Shown here piece after piece: positions 56,215 to 64,000 of a DNA stretch of 64,000 nt. The notes below the pieces were generated by a model. The model was not told where the DNA came from. It searched no databases and was given only the letters and a program-made list of their open reading frames with translations. The number at the start of each line of letters is the position of its first letter. Positions within the stretch are counted from its first letter, which is position 1. Both the position numbers and the translations under genes were made by a program. This DNA comes from Paenibacillus sp. MMS18-CY102 (GTDB taxonomy: Bacteria > Bacillota > Bacilli > Paenibacillales > Paenibacillaceae). The stretch is from contig NZ_WSTC01000013.1 in NCBI RefSeq assembly GCF_009789195.1, forward strand, positions 89,979 through 153,978, written 5' to 3'.

Positions 56215-57465
56215 ATGGCATTCCAGAAACCGCCAGGTACACAGGACCTGCTGCCGGGCGCGGTTGAGCGCTGGCAGTTCGTCGAGAGCAAGGCGCGCGA
56301 TATTTGCCGCCGATTCAATTTCCGTGAAATTCGGACGCCGATCTTCGAAGCGACAGAGCTGTTCCAGCGCGGGGTAGGCGAGACGACGGATATTGTAGAG
56401 AAAGAGATGTATACGTTCACGGATCGAGGAAACCGAAGCCTTACGCTTCGTCCCGAAGGCACAGCTGGCGCCGTGCGCGCGTTTGTAGAAAATAAGCTGT
56501 ATGGTGAGCCTGATCTAACCAAACTGTATTACATTGGTCCAATGTTCCGCTATGAGCGGGCGCAGGCAGGCCGGTACCGCCAGTTCCATCAATTCGGCGT
56601 TGAGGCGCTAGGCGCAGTCGATCCTGCACTCGATGCAGAGGTGATCGCGCTCGGTTACACGTTCTACACCGAAGTTGGGCTCAAAGGCGTTCGCGTGGAG
56701 ATCAATTCCGTCGGTACGCCTGCGGTCCGTGCGGCATTCCGCGAAAAGCTGTTGGCGTTCCTTGAGCCGAAACGCAGCCTGCTTTGCAAAGACTGCCAGT
56801 CGCGCATTGACCGTAATCCGCTACGCGTGCTGGATTGTAAGGTCGACCAAGCGCATTTTGAGGGCGCACCTTCGATCTTGGACAGTCTCGATGAGGAGTG
56901 CCAATCGCATTTTGATAAAGTAAAGACGTACCTAACCGACATGAACATTCCGTTCGAGATTAACTCCCGCCTGGTGCGTGGCCTTGATTACTACACGCAC
57001 ACGGCATTCGAGTACAAAGCGGAAGGCATCGGCGCGATCGATACCGTCGGCGGCGGCGGCCGGTATAACGGTCTCGTAGCCGAAGTTGGCGGGCCGGACC
57101 AACCGGGCGTCGGGCTTGGCTTGGGGCTGGAGCGGACGGTTATGCTGCTGGAGCACCAGCAGACAGAGCTGCCGAATGCGACGGCAATTGATGCATATGT
57201 CGTAGCGCTAGGCGAAGCCGCTGAGCGTGAGGCGTCGAAGCTCATTTATCAACTGCGGTCGAGCGGCCTGTCGGTTGAGCGTGATTATCAAGGGCGCAAA
57301 ATGAAGGCGCAGATGAAATCGGCTGACCGTCTTCAAGCGCGTTATACAGCGATCCTTGGCGATGATGAGCTCGCCCGCCGCGAGATTGCGCTGAAGGAAA
57401 TGGCGACGGGCGAGCAACGGTTCGTCTCGCTGGATTCACTCGCAGAAGCGATTAAGAAACAATAG
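56215..57465 (+). CDS. hisS: Histidine--tRNA ligase
   Basis: 416 residues. Class II synthetase: motif 1 region (REIRTPIFEATELFQRGVGE), motif 2 (RYERAQAGRYRQFHQFGVEA), the histidine motif LVRGLDYYTHTAFEY, motif 3 (GVGLGLGLERTVMLL), and the C-terminal anticodon domain. ATG 56215 follows AAGGGGGA; upstream codons lie inside the terminator region. Its leader carries the T-box. aspS follows 50 bases later and is probably in the same unit. Confidence 0.97.
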   Translation: MAFQKPPGTQDLLPGAVERWQFVESKARDICRRFNFREIRTPIFEATELFQRGVGETTDIVEKEMYTFTDRGNRSLTLRPEGTAGAVRAFVENKLYGEPDLTKLYYIGPMFRYERAQAGRYRQFHQFGVEALGAVDPALDAEVIALGYTFYTEVGLKGVRVEINSVGTPAVRAAFREKLLAFLEPKRSLLCKDCQSRIDRNPLRVLDCKVDQAHFEGAPSILDSLDEECQSHFDKVKTYLTDMNIPFEINSRLVRGLDYYTHTAFEYKAEGIGAIDTVGGGGRYNGLVAEVGGPDQPGVGLGLGLERTVMLLEHQQTELPNATAIDAYVVALGEAAEREASKLIYQLRSSGLSVERDYQGRKMKAQMKSADRLQARYTAILGDDELARREIALKEMATGEQRFVSLDSLAEAIKKQ

Positions 57466-57515
57466 CGTACTTGCTTGGAACCCATACAACCTTAACAAGA
57501 GGAGAATGATTCCCC

Positions 57516-59324
57516 ATGATGTTAAAAACCCATTCCTGCGGCACCCTGACGAAAGCAAATGTAGGCGAAACCGTTACCCTGAACGGCTGGGTACAACGTC
57601 GCCGTGACCTCGGTGGCGTACTGTTTATTGACCTTCGCGACCGGACAGGAATCGTCCAAACGGTCTTCAACCCGGATTTCTCAGGCGCAGCGCTTGAAAT
57701 TGCCGATAAAGCACGCAACGAGTTCGTATTGGCGCTTCGCGGCACAGTAGTTGAGCGCGACCAAGAAACGTACAACGCGAACCTCGCAACGGGCGAAATC
57801 GAAATCCGCGTAACGGAGATCGAGATTATGAATGCGGCGAAGACGCCTCCATTCCCGATCGAAGACGGCGTAGAAGTCGACGAGTCGATCCGCCTGAAGC
57901 ACCGTTACCTGGACTTGCGCCGCCCGGAAATGCAACGCACGATGCTGCTTCGCTCCAAAGCGTCCAAAGTGTTCCGTGATTTCCTTGACGGCGAAGGCTT
58001 CCTTGATGTTGAAACGCCTATCTTGACGAAAAGCACGCCGGAAGGCGCGCGTGATTATCTTGTGCCTAGCCGCGTTCATGCGGAAGAGTTTTTCGCGCTC
58101 CCGCAATCGCCGCAAATTTTCAAGCAGCTGCTGATGGTAGGCGGCCTTGAGCGTTATTACCAAATCGCACGCTGCTTCCGTGACGAAGACCTTCGTGCTG
58201 ACCGCCAGCCTGAGTTTACGCAAGTCGACATCGAGACGTCCTTCCTGTCGCAGGACCAGCTTCTTGCGATGATGGAGCAATTGATGTCGCGCGTCTTCCG
58301 TGAAACGATCGGCTACGAAATTCCGTTGCCGTTCCAACGCATTACGTATGCGGAAGCGATGGACAAATACGGCTCCGACAAGCCGGACCTTCGTTTTGGC
58401 CTTGAAATTAAAAACATTACGGACATCGTTGCAAACAGCGACGTGAAAGTATTCGCATCCGTCGCTGCTTCCGGCGGCGAAGTGAAAGCATTGAACGCGA
58501 AAGGCTGCGCAAGCTGGAGCCGCAAAGAGCTTGACGATCTCCAACCATTCGCAGCACGCTACGGCGGCAAAGGCTTGGCATGGATTACGGTGAAGGACGG
58601 CGAATGGCGCGGCCCGATCGTTAAATTCCTGAAGCCGGAAGAGATTCAAGCGTTGACGGAACGCCTTGAAGTCGAAGAAGGCGACCTGCTGACGTTCTCC
58701 GCTGATAAGCCGAAAGTCGTTGCAGACGTGCTTGGCAACCTTCGCCTGAAGCTCGGCCGTGACCTTGGCTTGATCGACGAATCGCAATACAAGTTCCTGT
58801 GGGTTGTAGACTTCCCGCTGCTCGAATGGGACGAAGATGCAAAACGTTATGTCGCGATGCATCACCCGTTCACGCGCCCGAACGAAGAAGACCTCGAACT
58901 GCTTGCGACCGACCCGGGCAAAGTGCGCGCACAAGCTTACGATATCGTGCTCAACGGCTACGAAGTCGGCGGCGGTTCGATGCGTATCTACAAACGCGAC
59001 GTGCAAGAACTGATGTTCAAAACGCTTGGCTTCTCGATGGAGCAAGCACATGAGCAATTCGGCTTCCTGCTTGACGCATTCGAATATGGTACGCCACCGC
59101 ATGGCGGCATCGCGTTCGGTCTCGACCGTCTCGTTATGCTGTTGACGGGCCGTACGAACTTGCGCGAAACGATCGCGTTCCCGAAAACCGCGAGCGCAAC
59201 CGACCTGATGGTCGACGCGCCATCGCAAGTTGAGCTGTCGCAGCTGGAGCAGCTTCATATCCGTACGGTGCCTAAGCCGTCAGCTAAGCCTGCACCGGCA
59301 CCTGCTGGCGCTCCGCAAGCTTAA
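57516..59324 (+). CDS. aspS: Aspartate--tRNA ligase
   Basis: 602 residues. N-terminal OB anticodon domain ([20 protein letters not shown]), motif 2 ([20 protein letters not shown]), the bacterial GAD insertion, and motif 3 ([15 protein letters not shown]). A Pro/Ala-rich tail ([12 protein letters not shown]) extends past the usual end. ATG 57516 or 57519; AAGAGGAG lies upstream. Codon choice is so biased that a long open frame without stops appears on the other strand. Confidence 0.97.
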   Translation: MMLKTHSCGTLTKANVGETVTLNGWVQRRRDLGGVLFIDLRDRTGIVQTVFNPDFSGAALEIADKARNEFVLALRGTVVERDQETYNANLATGEIEIRVTEIEIMNAAKTPPFPIEDGVEVDESIRLKHRYLDLRRPEMQRTMLLRSKASKVFRDFLDGEGFLDVETPILTKSTPEGARDYLVPSRVHAEEFFALPQSPQIFKQLLMVGGLERYYQIARCFRDEDLRADRQPEFTQVDIETSFLSQDQLLAMMEQLMSRVFRETIGYEIPLPFQRITYAEAMDKYGSDKPDLRFGLEIKNITDIVANSDVKVFASVAASGGEVKALNAKGCASWSRKELDDLQPFAARYGGKGLAWITVKDGEWRGPIVKFLKPEEIQALTERLEVEEGDLLTFSADKPKVVADVLGNLRLKLGRDLGLIDESQYKFLWVVDFPLLEWDEDAKRYVAMHHPFTRPNEEDLELLATDPGKVRAQAYDIVLNGYEVGGGSMRIYKRDVQELMFKTLGFSMEQAHEQFGFLLDAFEYGTPPHGGIAFGLDRLVMLLTGRTNLRETIAFPKTASATDLMVDAPSQVELSQLEQLHIRTVPKPSAKPAPAPAGAPQA

Positions 59325-59507
59325 TATCATTTTGCATCAATATGAATGTTTCTGTATTGCAGCGGCGCTCCGCACATCACGCAATTGCGCTGTAGCTGCT
59401 GCTGTACAGGAATGGGCTCGTCCGGTGTGCTTTAGCTGGCAATCAGCAAGAGCGCGCCGGACGTTTTCCCTATTTGGGCTTACATAATAAGGAGGCGAAT
59501 GCAAACC

Positions 59508-60281
59508 ATGCTGCATCAATTTTCTAGAACCGAGCTTGCGATTGGGCCAGAAGGGCTGGAAGCTATGCGCGGAAGTACGGTAGCGGTGCTCGGCATCGGC
59601 GGCGTAGGCTCGATCGCAGCAGAGGCGCTGGCGAGAACGGGCGTTGGGCGCATTATTCTGATCGACAAAGACGTAGTTGACATTACAAACATCAATCGCC
59701 AGATCCATGCGCTCACGACGACCGTCGGCGAGCCGAAAGCGGATCTGATGCGTGACCGAATCAAGCTAATTAACCCAGAATGCGATGTCATTTCGCTGCG
59801 GATGTTTTATACCGAGGAGACATATGAGCAGCTGTTTGCTTACCCGCTAGACTATGTCGTGGATGCCTCCGATACGATTTCGTACAAAATCCACTTGATC
59901 AAGCAATGCTTGGAACGCCGCATTCCGATCATTTCGAGCATGGGCGCTGCGAACAAAATGGACCCGACGAAATTCCAAGTCGTCGATATTAGCAAGACGC
60001 ATACCGACCCGATTGCGAGAGTCGTTCGGACGAAGCTTCGCAAGGATGGCATTCGCAAAGGCGTAAAGGTTGTCTTCTCCTCAGAGGAGCCGCAGAAGCC
60101 GCGTGAGGATGTAACCCAGCGAATCGTGCCGGACAATGCGCCTGAGATTCGTAAAGCGCAGCAGCCACCGGCAAGCAACGCGTTCGTGCCGCCAGTCGCG
60201 GGGCTCATCATGGTGAGCGTCGTCGTAAAGGATTTGCTGGAAATCAATGAGAAGGCGCGCAAGCAAGGGGCCGAATCGTAG
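59508..60281 (+). CDS. tcdA: tRNA threonylcarbamoyladenosine dehydratase TcdA
   Basis: 257 residues. ThiF/MoeB-like E1 fold: nucleotide loop VLGIGGVGSIAAEALARTG, DITNINRQIHA, and DASDTISYKIHLIKQC. TcdA cyclises t6A37 of tRNA to ct6A. ATG 59508 makes the start MLHQFSR, like B. subtilis YrvM; ATG 59499 is too close to the AAGGAGG. Order aspS-tcdA-rarA matches B. subtilis. Confidence 0.94.
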   Translation: MLHQFSRTELAIGPEGLEAMRGSTVAVLGIGGVGSIAAEALARTGVGRIILIDKDVVDITNINRQIHALTTTVGEPKADLMRDRIKLINPECDVISLRMFYTEETYEQLFAYPLDYVVDASDTISYKIHLIKQCLERRIPIISSMGAANKMDPTKFQVVDISKTHTDPIARVVRTKLRKDGIRKGVKVVFSSEEPQKPREDVTQRIVPDNAPEIRKAQQPPASNAFVPPVAGLIMVSVVVKDLLEINEKARKQGAES

Positions 60282-60361
60282 TGTTTGGGCGAGTCCATGT
60301 GACCGGGCTCAAGCGGCCTGGCGATAAAGGCGAACCAAACGGATCTACCTGGCTAAATTAT

Positions 60362-60401
60362 GCATTCCAGGCGCTTATGGCGCGGTGGGATGCTTTTTTT
60401 T
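60362..60401 (+). terminator. Rho-independent terminator after tcdA
   Basis: GCATTCC (60362-60368) pairs with GGGATGC (60387-60393), with GCGC/GCGC inside, then eight T. Confidence 0.85.
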
Positions 60402-60468
60402 CGCCGCGATGTACCACTCGGGTTGTATTGCATCTGATCCGAACAGGTGTGCGGATATGTTATCATTA

Positions 60469-60477
60469 TGCTATGAT
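60469..60477 (+). promoter_or_regulatory. Candidate extended -10 promoter for rarA
   Basis: TGCTATGAT (TG, one base, TATGAT), with no good -35. Confidence 0.4.
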
Positions 60478-60538
60478 GGGTGAAGTGAAATTACGTTCGT
60501 GCTGTTAAGGCTGATGCTAGAAGGAGTTGCTTACGATC

Positions 60539-61855
60539 ATGGATTTGTTTAGCTATGGGGAAGAGCAGGTTCCGCGAGCGCGATTGCTGGCGGATCGGAT
60601 GCGTCCCGAGACGTTAGATGACTATATAGGCCAGGAGCACATTGTTGGCGCAGGCAAGCTGCTCAGGCGCGCGATCGAAGGCGACCGGATCTCATCGATT
60701 TTGTTATATGGGCCGCCAGGCTGCGGCAAGACGACGCTAGCCCATATTATTTCGAAGCGAACCGAAGCCGATTTCGTGAAGCTGAATGCTGTAGATGCTT
60801 CCGTCAAGGACGTTCGGGACGTCATTGAACGAGCGAAGACGGCGAAGGCGATGTACGGCCGCAAAACGATCCTTTTTCTTGATGAGGTGCATCGCTTCAA
60901 TTCCTCGCGCCAGGATGCGCTTCTGCCTGCTGTAGAGCAGGGAATCATTATATTCATCGGGGCTACGACCGAAAATCCGTTCCACTATGTGAATGGCGCT
61001 TTATTGTCCCGTTCGACGCTGTTTCAGTTGCAGCCGCTCACGAAGGAACATGCGCGCGAAGCGATGGTGCGGGCATTGGCAGATGCGTCACGTGGGCTAG
61101 GCTTCATGCGGCTTGAGGTGGAAGAGGACGCGCTCGACCATATTGCCCAAACAGCAGGCGGCGATATTCGCCGAGCGCTGAACGCGCTTGAATTAGCTGC
61201 CGTAACGACGCCTTCGGAGCCGGACGGTTCGGTACGGGTTACGCTTGATGTCGCACAGGAATCGGTCCGCAAGCCGACAGCTAAGGCGGACGAGTCAACG
61301 CAGTATGATGTATTGTCTGCTTTTCATAAAAGTGTGAGGGGCTCTAGCGATGCGGCGCTGTTCTGGTTCTTGTACGCTGTCGAGAAGTTGGGCATGGAGC
61401 CGATGACGTTTATTCGCCGGCTTATTGTCGCTTGCAGCGAAGATATCGGGCTAGCGAATCCGCAAGCGATGCTGCAAGCAACGGCTGCATTGGATGCTTA
61501 TCGCAAGATTGGCTGGCCAGAAGCCAAATATAATATTGCCCAGGCAATATTATTCGCAGTAGAAAGCCCGAAGTCGAATGCAACTGCAGTGGCAATCGGC
61601 CGCGTGATGGATACGATTAGCCAATCCGGTACGATGGAAGTGCCTTTGCATCTGCGGGATGCCCATTACAAGGGCTCGGAGAAATTGGGGCATGTCGGTT
61701 ATCAGTACCCGCATGATTTTCCAGGCCACTATGTGGTCCAGCAATATTTGCCTGATCAGCTTCATGGCAAATCGTTTTACAACGCAACGGAACAGGGGAT
61801 GGAAGATAAAATTCGCCAAAACCAACAAAGAAGAAGGGAACGCCGATCGCGCTAA
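60539..61855 (+). CDS. rarA: Replication-associated recombination AAA+ ATPase RarA (MgsA)
   Basis: 438 residues. Clamp-loader-like AAA+ protein acting at stalled replication forks. LADRMRPETLDDYIGQEHIVG, Walker A LYGPPGCGKTTLAHII near 56-71, Walker B ILFLDEVHRFN near 108-118, sensor GATTENPFHYVNGALLSR, and the C-terminal tetramerisation part (EDIGLANPQAML, YQYPHDFPGHYV). AAGGAG lies 12 bases before ATG 60539; TTG 60527 abuts that site. Confidence 0.95.
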   Translation: MDLFSYGEEQVPRARLLADRMRPETLDDYIGQEHIVGAGKLLRRAIEGDRISSILLYGPPGCGKTTLAHIISKRTEADFVKLNAVDASVKDVRDVIERAKTAKAMYGRKTILFLDEVHRFNSSRQDALLPAVEQGIIIFIGATTENPFHYVNGALLSRSTLFQLQPLTKEHAREAMVRALADASRGLGFMRLEVEEDALDHIAQTAGGDIRRALNALELAAVTTPSEPDGSVRVTLDVAQESVRKPTAKADESTQYDVLSAFHKSVRGSSDAALFWFLYAVEKLGMEPMTFIRRLIVACSEDIGLANPQAMLQATAALDAYRKIGWPEAKYNIAQAILFAVESPKSNATAVAIGRVMDTISQSGTMEVPLHLRDAHYKGSEKLGHVGYQYPHDFPGHYVVQQYLPDQLHGKSFYNATEQGMEDKIRQNQQRRRERRSR

Positions 61856-61901
61856 ACCGCACGCAGCTTGGAAGCGTACAGTTATGCGGACAATGGATTG
61901 T

Positions 61902-61938
61902 AAGCTGATTTCGGCATATGGCCGGAGTCGGCTTTTTT
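61902..61938 (+). terminator. Terminator after rarA
   Basis: AAGCTGATTTCGGC pairs with GCCGGAGTCGGCTT using G-U pairs, then six T. It overlaps the end of the convergent membrane-protein gene by two bases. Confidence 0.82.
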
Positions 61939-62359
61939 AATTTTCTTTTCTTTTCATAAAGTAACTTAACCATCGTAAAGCTTCTTGAATGATTTCAAAT
62001 AGCAGGCCGCCAATCCCGAAAAGAACAGCTAACGACACAGTCGTTTTGAAGTTTGCTAAGAAAGAGAGTATGAACAAAATGCCGATTGCTGGAATGAGCG
62101 TGTACGATATAATTTTCAATATTATTTGTCGAATTCCCAGTATAGGTACAGCTTTGTAGATCATTCCGTCAATAAAAATAGATAGAGGTATAAGCAGGAA
62201 GATGTATATTGCCAGAATGATGAAGATACCCCCAAAAAATTGCCTGCTAAAGGAATAGTAAGAGTCACTTTCAGCTAAAGCAGGGCTATGGTTAATTAGA
62301 GTGCTAACGATTGAAATAACAAATGCAGACACTAGTGCAGATATAAATTTGGAAATCAT
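61937..62359 (-). CDS. Hypothetical membrane protein, AT-rich tail
   Basis: 140 residues. A signal-like N-terminus (FISALVSAFVISIVSTL, possible cut after PALA), then three or four hydrophobic segments (GGIFIILAIYIFLLIPLSIFI; ISYTLIPAIGILFILSFLA; VSLAVLFGIGGLLFEII) and a basic end. No family recognised. ATG 62359 lies 9 bases after AGGAGG; ATG 62368 touches that site. The gene is AT-rich compared with rarA and lies 68 bases downstream of the broken gene on the same strand, so they may once have shared a transcript. Confidence 0.65.
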   Translation of the reverse strand: MISKFISALVSAFVISIVSTLINHSPALAESDSYYSFSRQFFGGIFIILAIYIFLLIPLSIFIDGMIYKAVPILGIRQIILKIISYTLIPAIGILFILSFLANFKTTVSLAVLFGIGGLLFEIIQEALRWLSYFMKRKEN

Positions 62360-62427
62360 GGCCTTCATCCTCCTTATACTTATGTAGGAAAGCCCGTGAA
62401 ACTGATATTTCACAGGCCTTATGCTAC

Positions 62428-63455
62428 TTAGTTTGAAATATTATAAGATCTAGATAATGTACTTGGCGCACCTAGATAATCGAAACCTTCGTTAGGATGT
62501 GCAAAAAGCTGCAAATTTGATGCTCCATTATCGATTTGGATATATAACTCATGGGCCGGCGCCCTATCATGCTGTCCTACAAAAGCGTAGAATCCATTTC
62601 TCCATGTTTTTGCATTCATTTCATAATCGATTTCCCCGCCAGCAGCAGCAAATGGATTGCCTACTTTATGATAGACCGTATAATCAGTATTGGTTGGATT
62701 AAGTGCGTTCGTGATGGCATTAAAATAATTATCAGTTGCAGTTAATGTTACTAATGCGTTGTAGTTAGCATCATAAGCAGTAGTTGGACTTACAGTTTGT
62801 GCGTATTGGTGTGTTGTATTGCCGTCAGAGTAATAAAGTGCTTTCCCCCATGCTTTCGAACGATATGTTTCTGCAGTTAAACTAAATGTACGGTTATCCT
62901 CTTTAAACCAGGTGATTTTGGGGCCCCATATGTAACCCGATCAAGTGGCGGGATTGTACCATGGATCCTTTGCGTATGCATCTGGAATAAAAGTTTTATA
63001 TGTCCAAGCCAAGCTTTTGCTTACAGTTGCAGCGGCTGCGACCGATACTTGGGTGTTATTTGTTGAATTTAGTTTAGATGTGTCTACAATTTTGATAATA
63101 CTGTATGGCCTATTGGAAATTTTTTTAAGCTCCTCATCTGTAACTTCCTTGCCGTTATCCAGATACCATGATTTAACTTGATTCGTTTCTTCGGAAGTTA
63201 ATGGAACACTATTTTGGCTTTTTTCGTTTTTGTTGAAACTAAGATTAGAAACATTGAATTTGTTATCATTGCCTGAATAGATTTTATTATTGTCGAAATC
63301 ATGAATTTTTACATTTTGATTATCTGACTTCCATGATAACTGAATAGATGTTTGATTTGAATGTGACTTAAGATGAATGTTTTGATTCTTTTCTGCAAAT
63401 GTTGTGTGTACATTGACGGATAAAAGTAAAACCGATGTAGCGAGTGAAATTGATA
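62428..63455 (-). pseudogene. Broken secreted-protein gene, IS insertion plus in-frame stop
   Basis: Minus-strand frame of about 340 codons, interrupted once by TGA at 62941-62943; the frame is unchanged on both sides (same phase at 62617 and 62941), so this is a nonsense change rather than a frameshift. The upstream part keeps a signal-like segment (SISLATSVLLLSVN, AEKNQ) but no native start, because the IS end begins at about 63456. The downstream part (SGYIWGPKITWFKEDNRTFSL at its start, AGGEIDYEMNAKTWRNGFYA later) ends at 62428. The protein looks extracellular; no family recognised. Confidence 0.75.
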
Positions 63456-63513
63456 TGCTCCCTATACGGTAGACAGGTGAAATAATAAAACCTGTGTTGC
63501 CGTAAAGGGAGCA
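63456..63513 (+). promoter_or_regulatory. IS-end hairpin covering the transposase ribosome site
   Basis: TGCTCCC (63456-63462) pairs with GGGAGCA (63507-63513), CGG with CCG, and CAGGT with ACCTG around a central loop. The right arm contains AAAGGGAG, the ribosome site of the GTG at 63520. Confidence 0.65.
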
Positions 63514-63519
63514 TTTTTC

Positions 63520-64000
63520 GTGTCCAAAAAAGAACATACTGCCTCAGAGAAATTCGCTATCGTTCAGGAGATCGAGAGTGGTTGTATAGGCGTTAAAGAG
63601 GCGGTTAGAAAGTTCGGTATCAGCAAAACAACGCTTGCCAAATGGCGTCGTCGTTATCGCGTGTACGGCTATGAGGGATTAGAGCCCCGTATTCATAATC
63701 GCAGTTATTCCGCTGAGCTTAAGCTTCAAGCCGTCAAGGATCATCTTGAGGGGGGATTATCGCAATATCAGGTAATCGACAAATATAAGATTGCCAGCCG
63801 ATGTCAACTTGCGAGCTGGGTTAAGAAGTATAATGGTCATAGTAGCTTAAATGCTTATACAGGGGGATCACCAGCTATGACAAAAGGACGCTCAACAACA
63901 TACCAGGAGAGGATTGACATTGTTCTGTATTGTCTTGCAAACGAGCAGGACTACAAGAAAGCGGCGAATCGATTCCAAGTCTCCTACCAGCAAGTATATG
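63520..64000 (+). CDS. IS3-family transposase OrfA, partial
   Basis: 160 codons visible, running off the window. Helix-turn-helix start SKKEHTASEKFAIVQEIESG and KEAVRKFGISKTTLAKWRRR, then a second helix-turn-helix unit (SAELKLQAVKDHLEGGLSQ, ASRCQLASWVKKY) and a third beginning STTYQERIDIVLYCL. This is the IS150-like OrfA layout of IS3. GTG start with AAAGGGAG 8 bases upstream. OrfB would lie to the right. Confidence 0.85.
   Translation, partial: MSKKEHTASEKFAIVQEIESGCIGVKEAVRKFGISKTTLAKWRRRYRVYGYEGLEPRIHNRSYSAELKLQAVKDHLEGGLSQYQVIDKYKIASRCQLASWVKKYNGHSSLNAYTGGSPAMTKGRSTTYQERIDIVLYCLANEQDYKKAANRFQVSYQQVY

Larger units (their letters stand above)
63456..64000 (+). mobile_element. IS3-family insertion sequence, left end, cut by window edge
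   Basis: Starts at TGCTCCC (63456), which is inside the minus-strand gene's 5' region, and includes a TAGACA-like terminal stretch and the transposase OrfA. The right end and target duplication are outside the window, so the exact boundary is inferred from the hairpin and the break in the other gene. Confidence 0.75.

Noticed and set aside
57681..59258. 525-codon open frame on the minus strand opposite aspS
   Set aside because: It mirrors the codon bias of aspS (few codons whose complements are stops) and has no ribosome site or recognisable motif.
60281..60508. 75-codon ORF after tcdA
   Set aside because: It runs through the tcdA terminator, starts with GTG without a ribosome site and shows no conserved pattern.
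62428..62943. Frameshift joining the two halves of the broken gene
   Set aside because: Both halves are in the same frame (phase equal at 62617 and 62941); only a TGA separates them.

Overview
The window reads as a chromosomal core segment of an endospore-forming, low-to-moderate-GC Firmicute of the Paenibacillaceae (Paenibacillus-like). The basis is gene content and order: valS-folC-murC, a spoIIB-like gene, maf-radC-mreBCD-minCD-rodA, spoIVFA-spoIVFB, rng-rplU-prp-rpmA, spo0B-obg, pheB-hom-thrB-pheA, safA, bofC, ruvCAB, queA-tgt-yajC, yrzE/yrbG/spoVB/comN, secD-secF, recJ-apt-relA-dtd, hemZ, hisS-aspS-tcdA-rarA. This follows Bacillus subtilis order closely, with murC, a stalk-domain protein, rodA, rng and hom-thrB interleaved. 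Frequent TTG/GTG starts behind strong GGAGG sites, an L21 leader and a T-box leader fit the same group. No database search was possible; the taxonomic call is by recognition.

Layout. 1-5.3 kb: 3' part of valS (its HIGH-motif end lies outside), folC, murC. 5.3-15.1 kb: secreted stalk-domain protein, SPOR-domain SpoIIB-like protein, DUF4321, then the shape and division cluster. 15.1-19.5 kb: a compact metabolic insert (HxlR regulator, allantoinase, atypical M20 hydrolase, D-2-hydroxyacid dehydrogenase), bounded by terminators, between rodA and spoIVFA. 19.5-30 kb: SpoIVFA/SpoIVFB, RNase G, L21/Prp/L27, Spo0B, Obg, and threonine and phenylalanine synthesis. 30-33 kb: SafA-like LysM coat protein with a 17-residue tandem repeat, BofC, and a gap holding an unlisted small ORF. 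33-40 kb: Holliday junction resolution, a SpoIID/LytB-domain protein and queuosine genes ending in yajC. 40-44.6 kb: both strands are used (PAP2, TIGR04086, DUF421, SpoVB, ComN). 44.6-61.9 kb: Sec translocase subunits, a degenerate CDF-like protein, RecJ, Apt, RelA, Dtd, HemZ, a T-box-controlled hisS-aspS unit, TcdA and RarA. 61.9-64 kb: AT-rich accessory tail with a membrane protein, a broken secreted-protein gene, and the left end of an IS3-family element running off the window.

How the genes connect. The spo genes belong to one pathway: Spo0B (phosphorelay), SpoIIB-like and SpoIID-like (engulfment and septal peptidoglycan), SpoIVFA/FB and BofC (the two sides of the pro-sigmaK checkpoint), SafA (coat assembly) and SpoVB (cortex precursor export). 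Sequence matches to sporulation promoters were found where this pathway predicts them: sigmaE-like before spoIVFA and the spoIIB-like gene, sigmaG-like before bofC. Prp sits beside L27, which carries the N-terminal extension that Prp removes.

Most unusual items: the 4-kb metabolic insert, whose M20 enzyme lacks two canonical metal ligands; the CDF-like protein with lost transport-site ligands; Spo0B with two membrane segments; the near-identical repeat array in the SafA-like gene; small ORFs at 32816 and 53750; and the doubly broken gene beside the IS end, whose hairpin covers the transposase ribosome-binding site.
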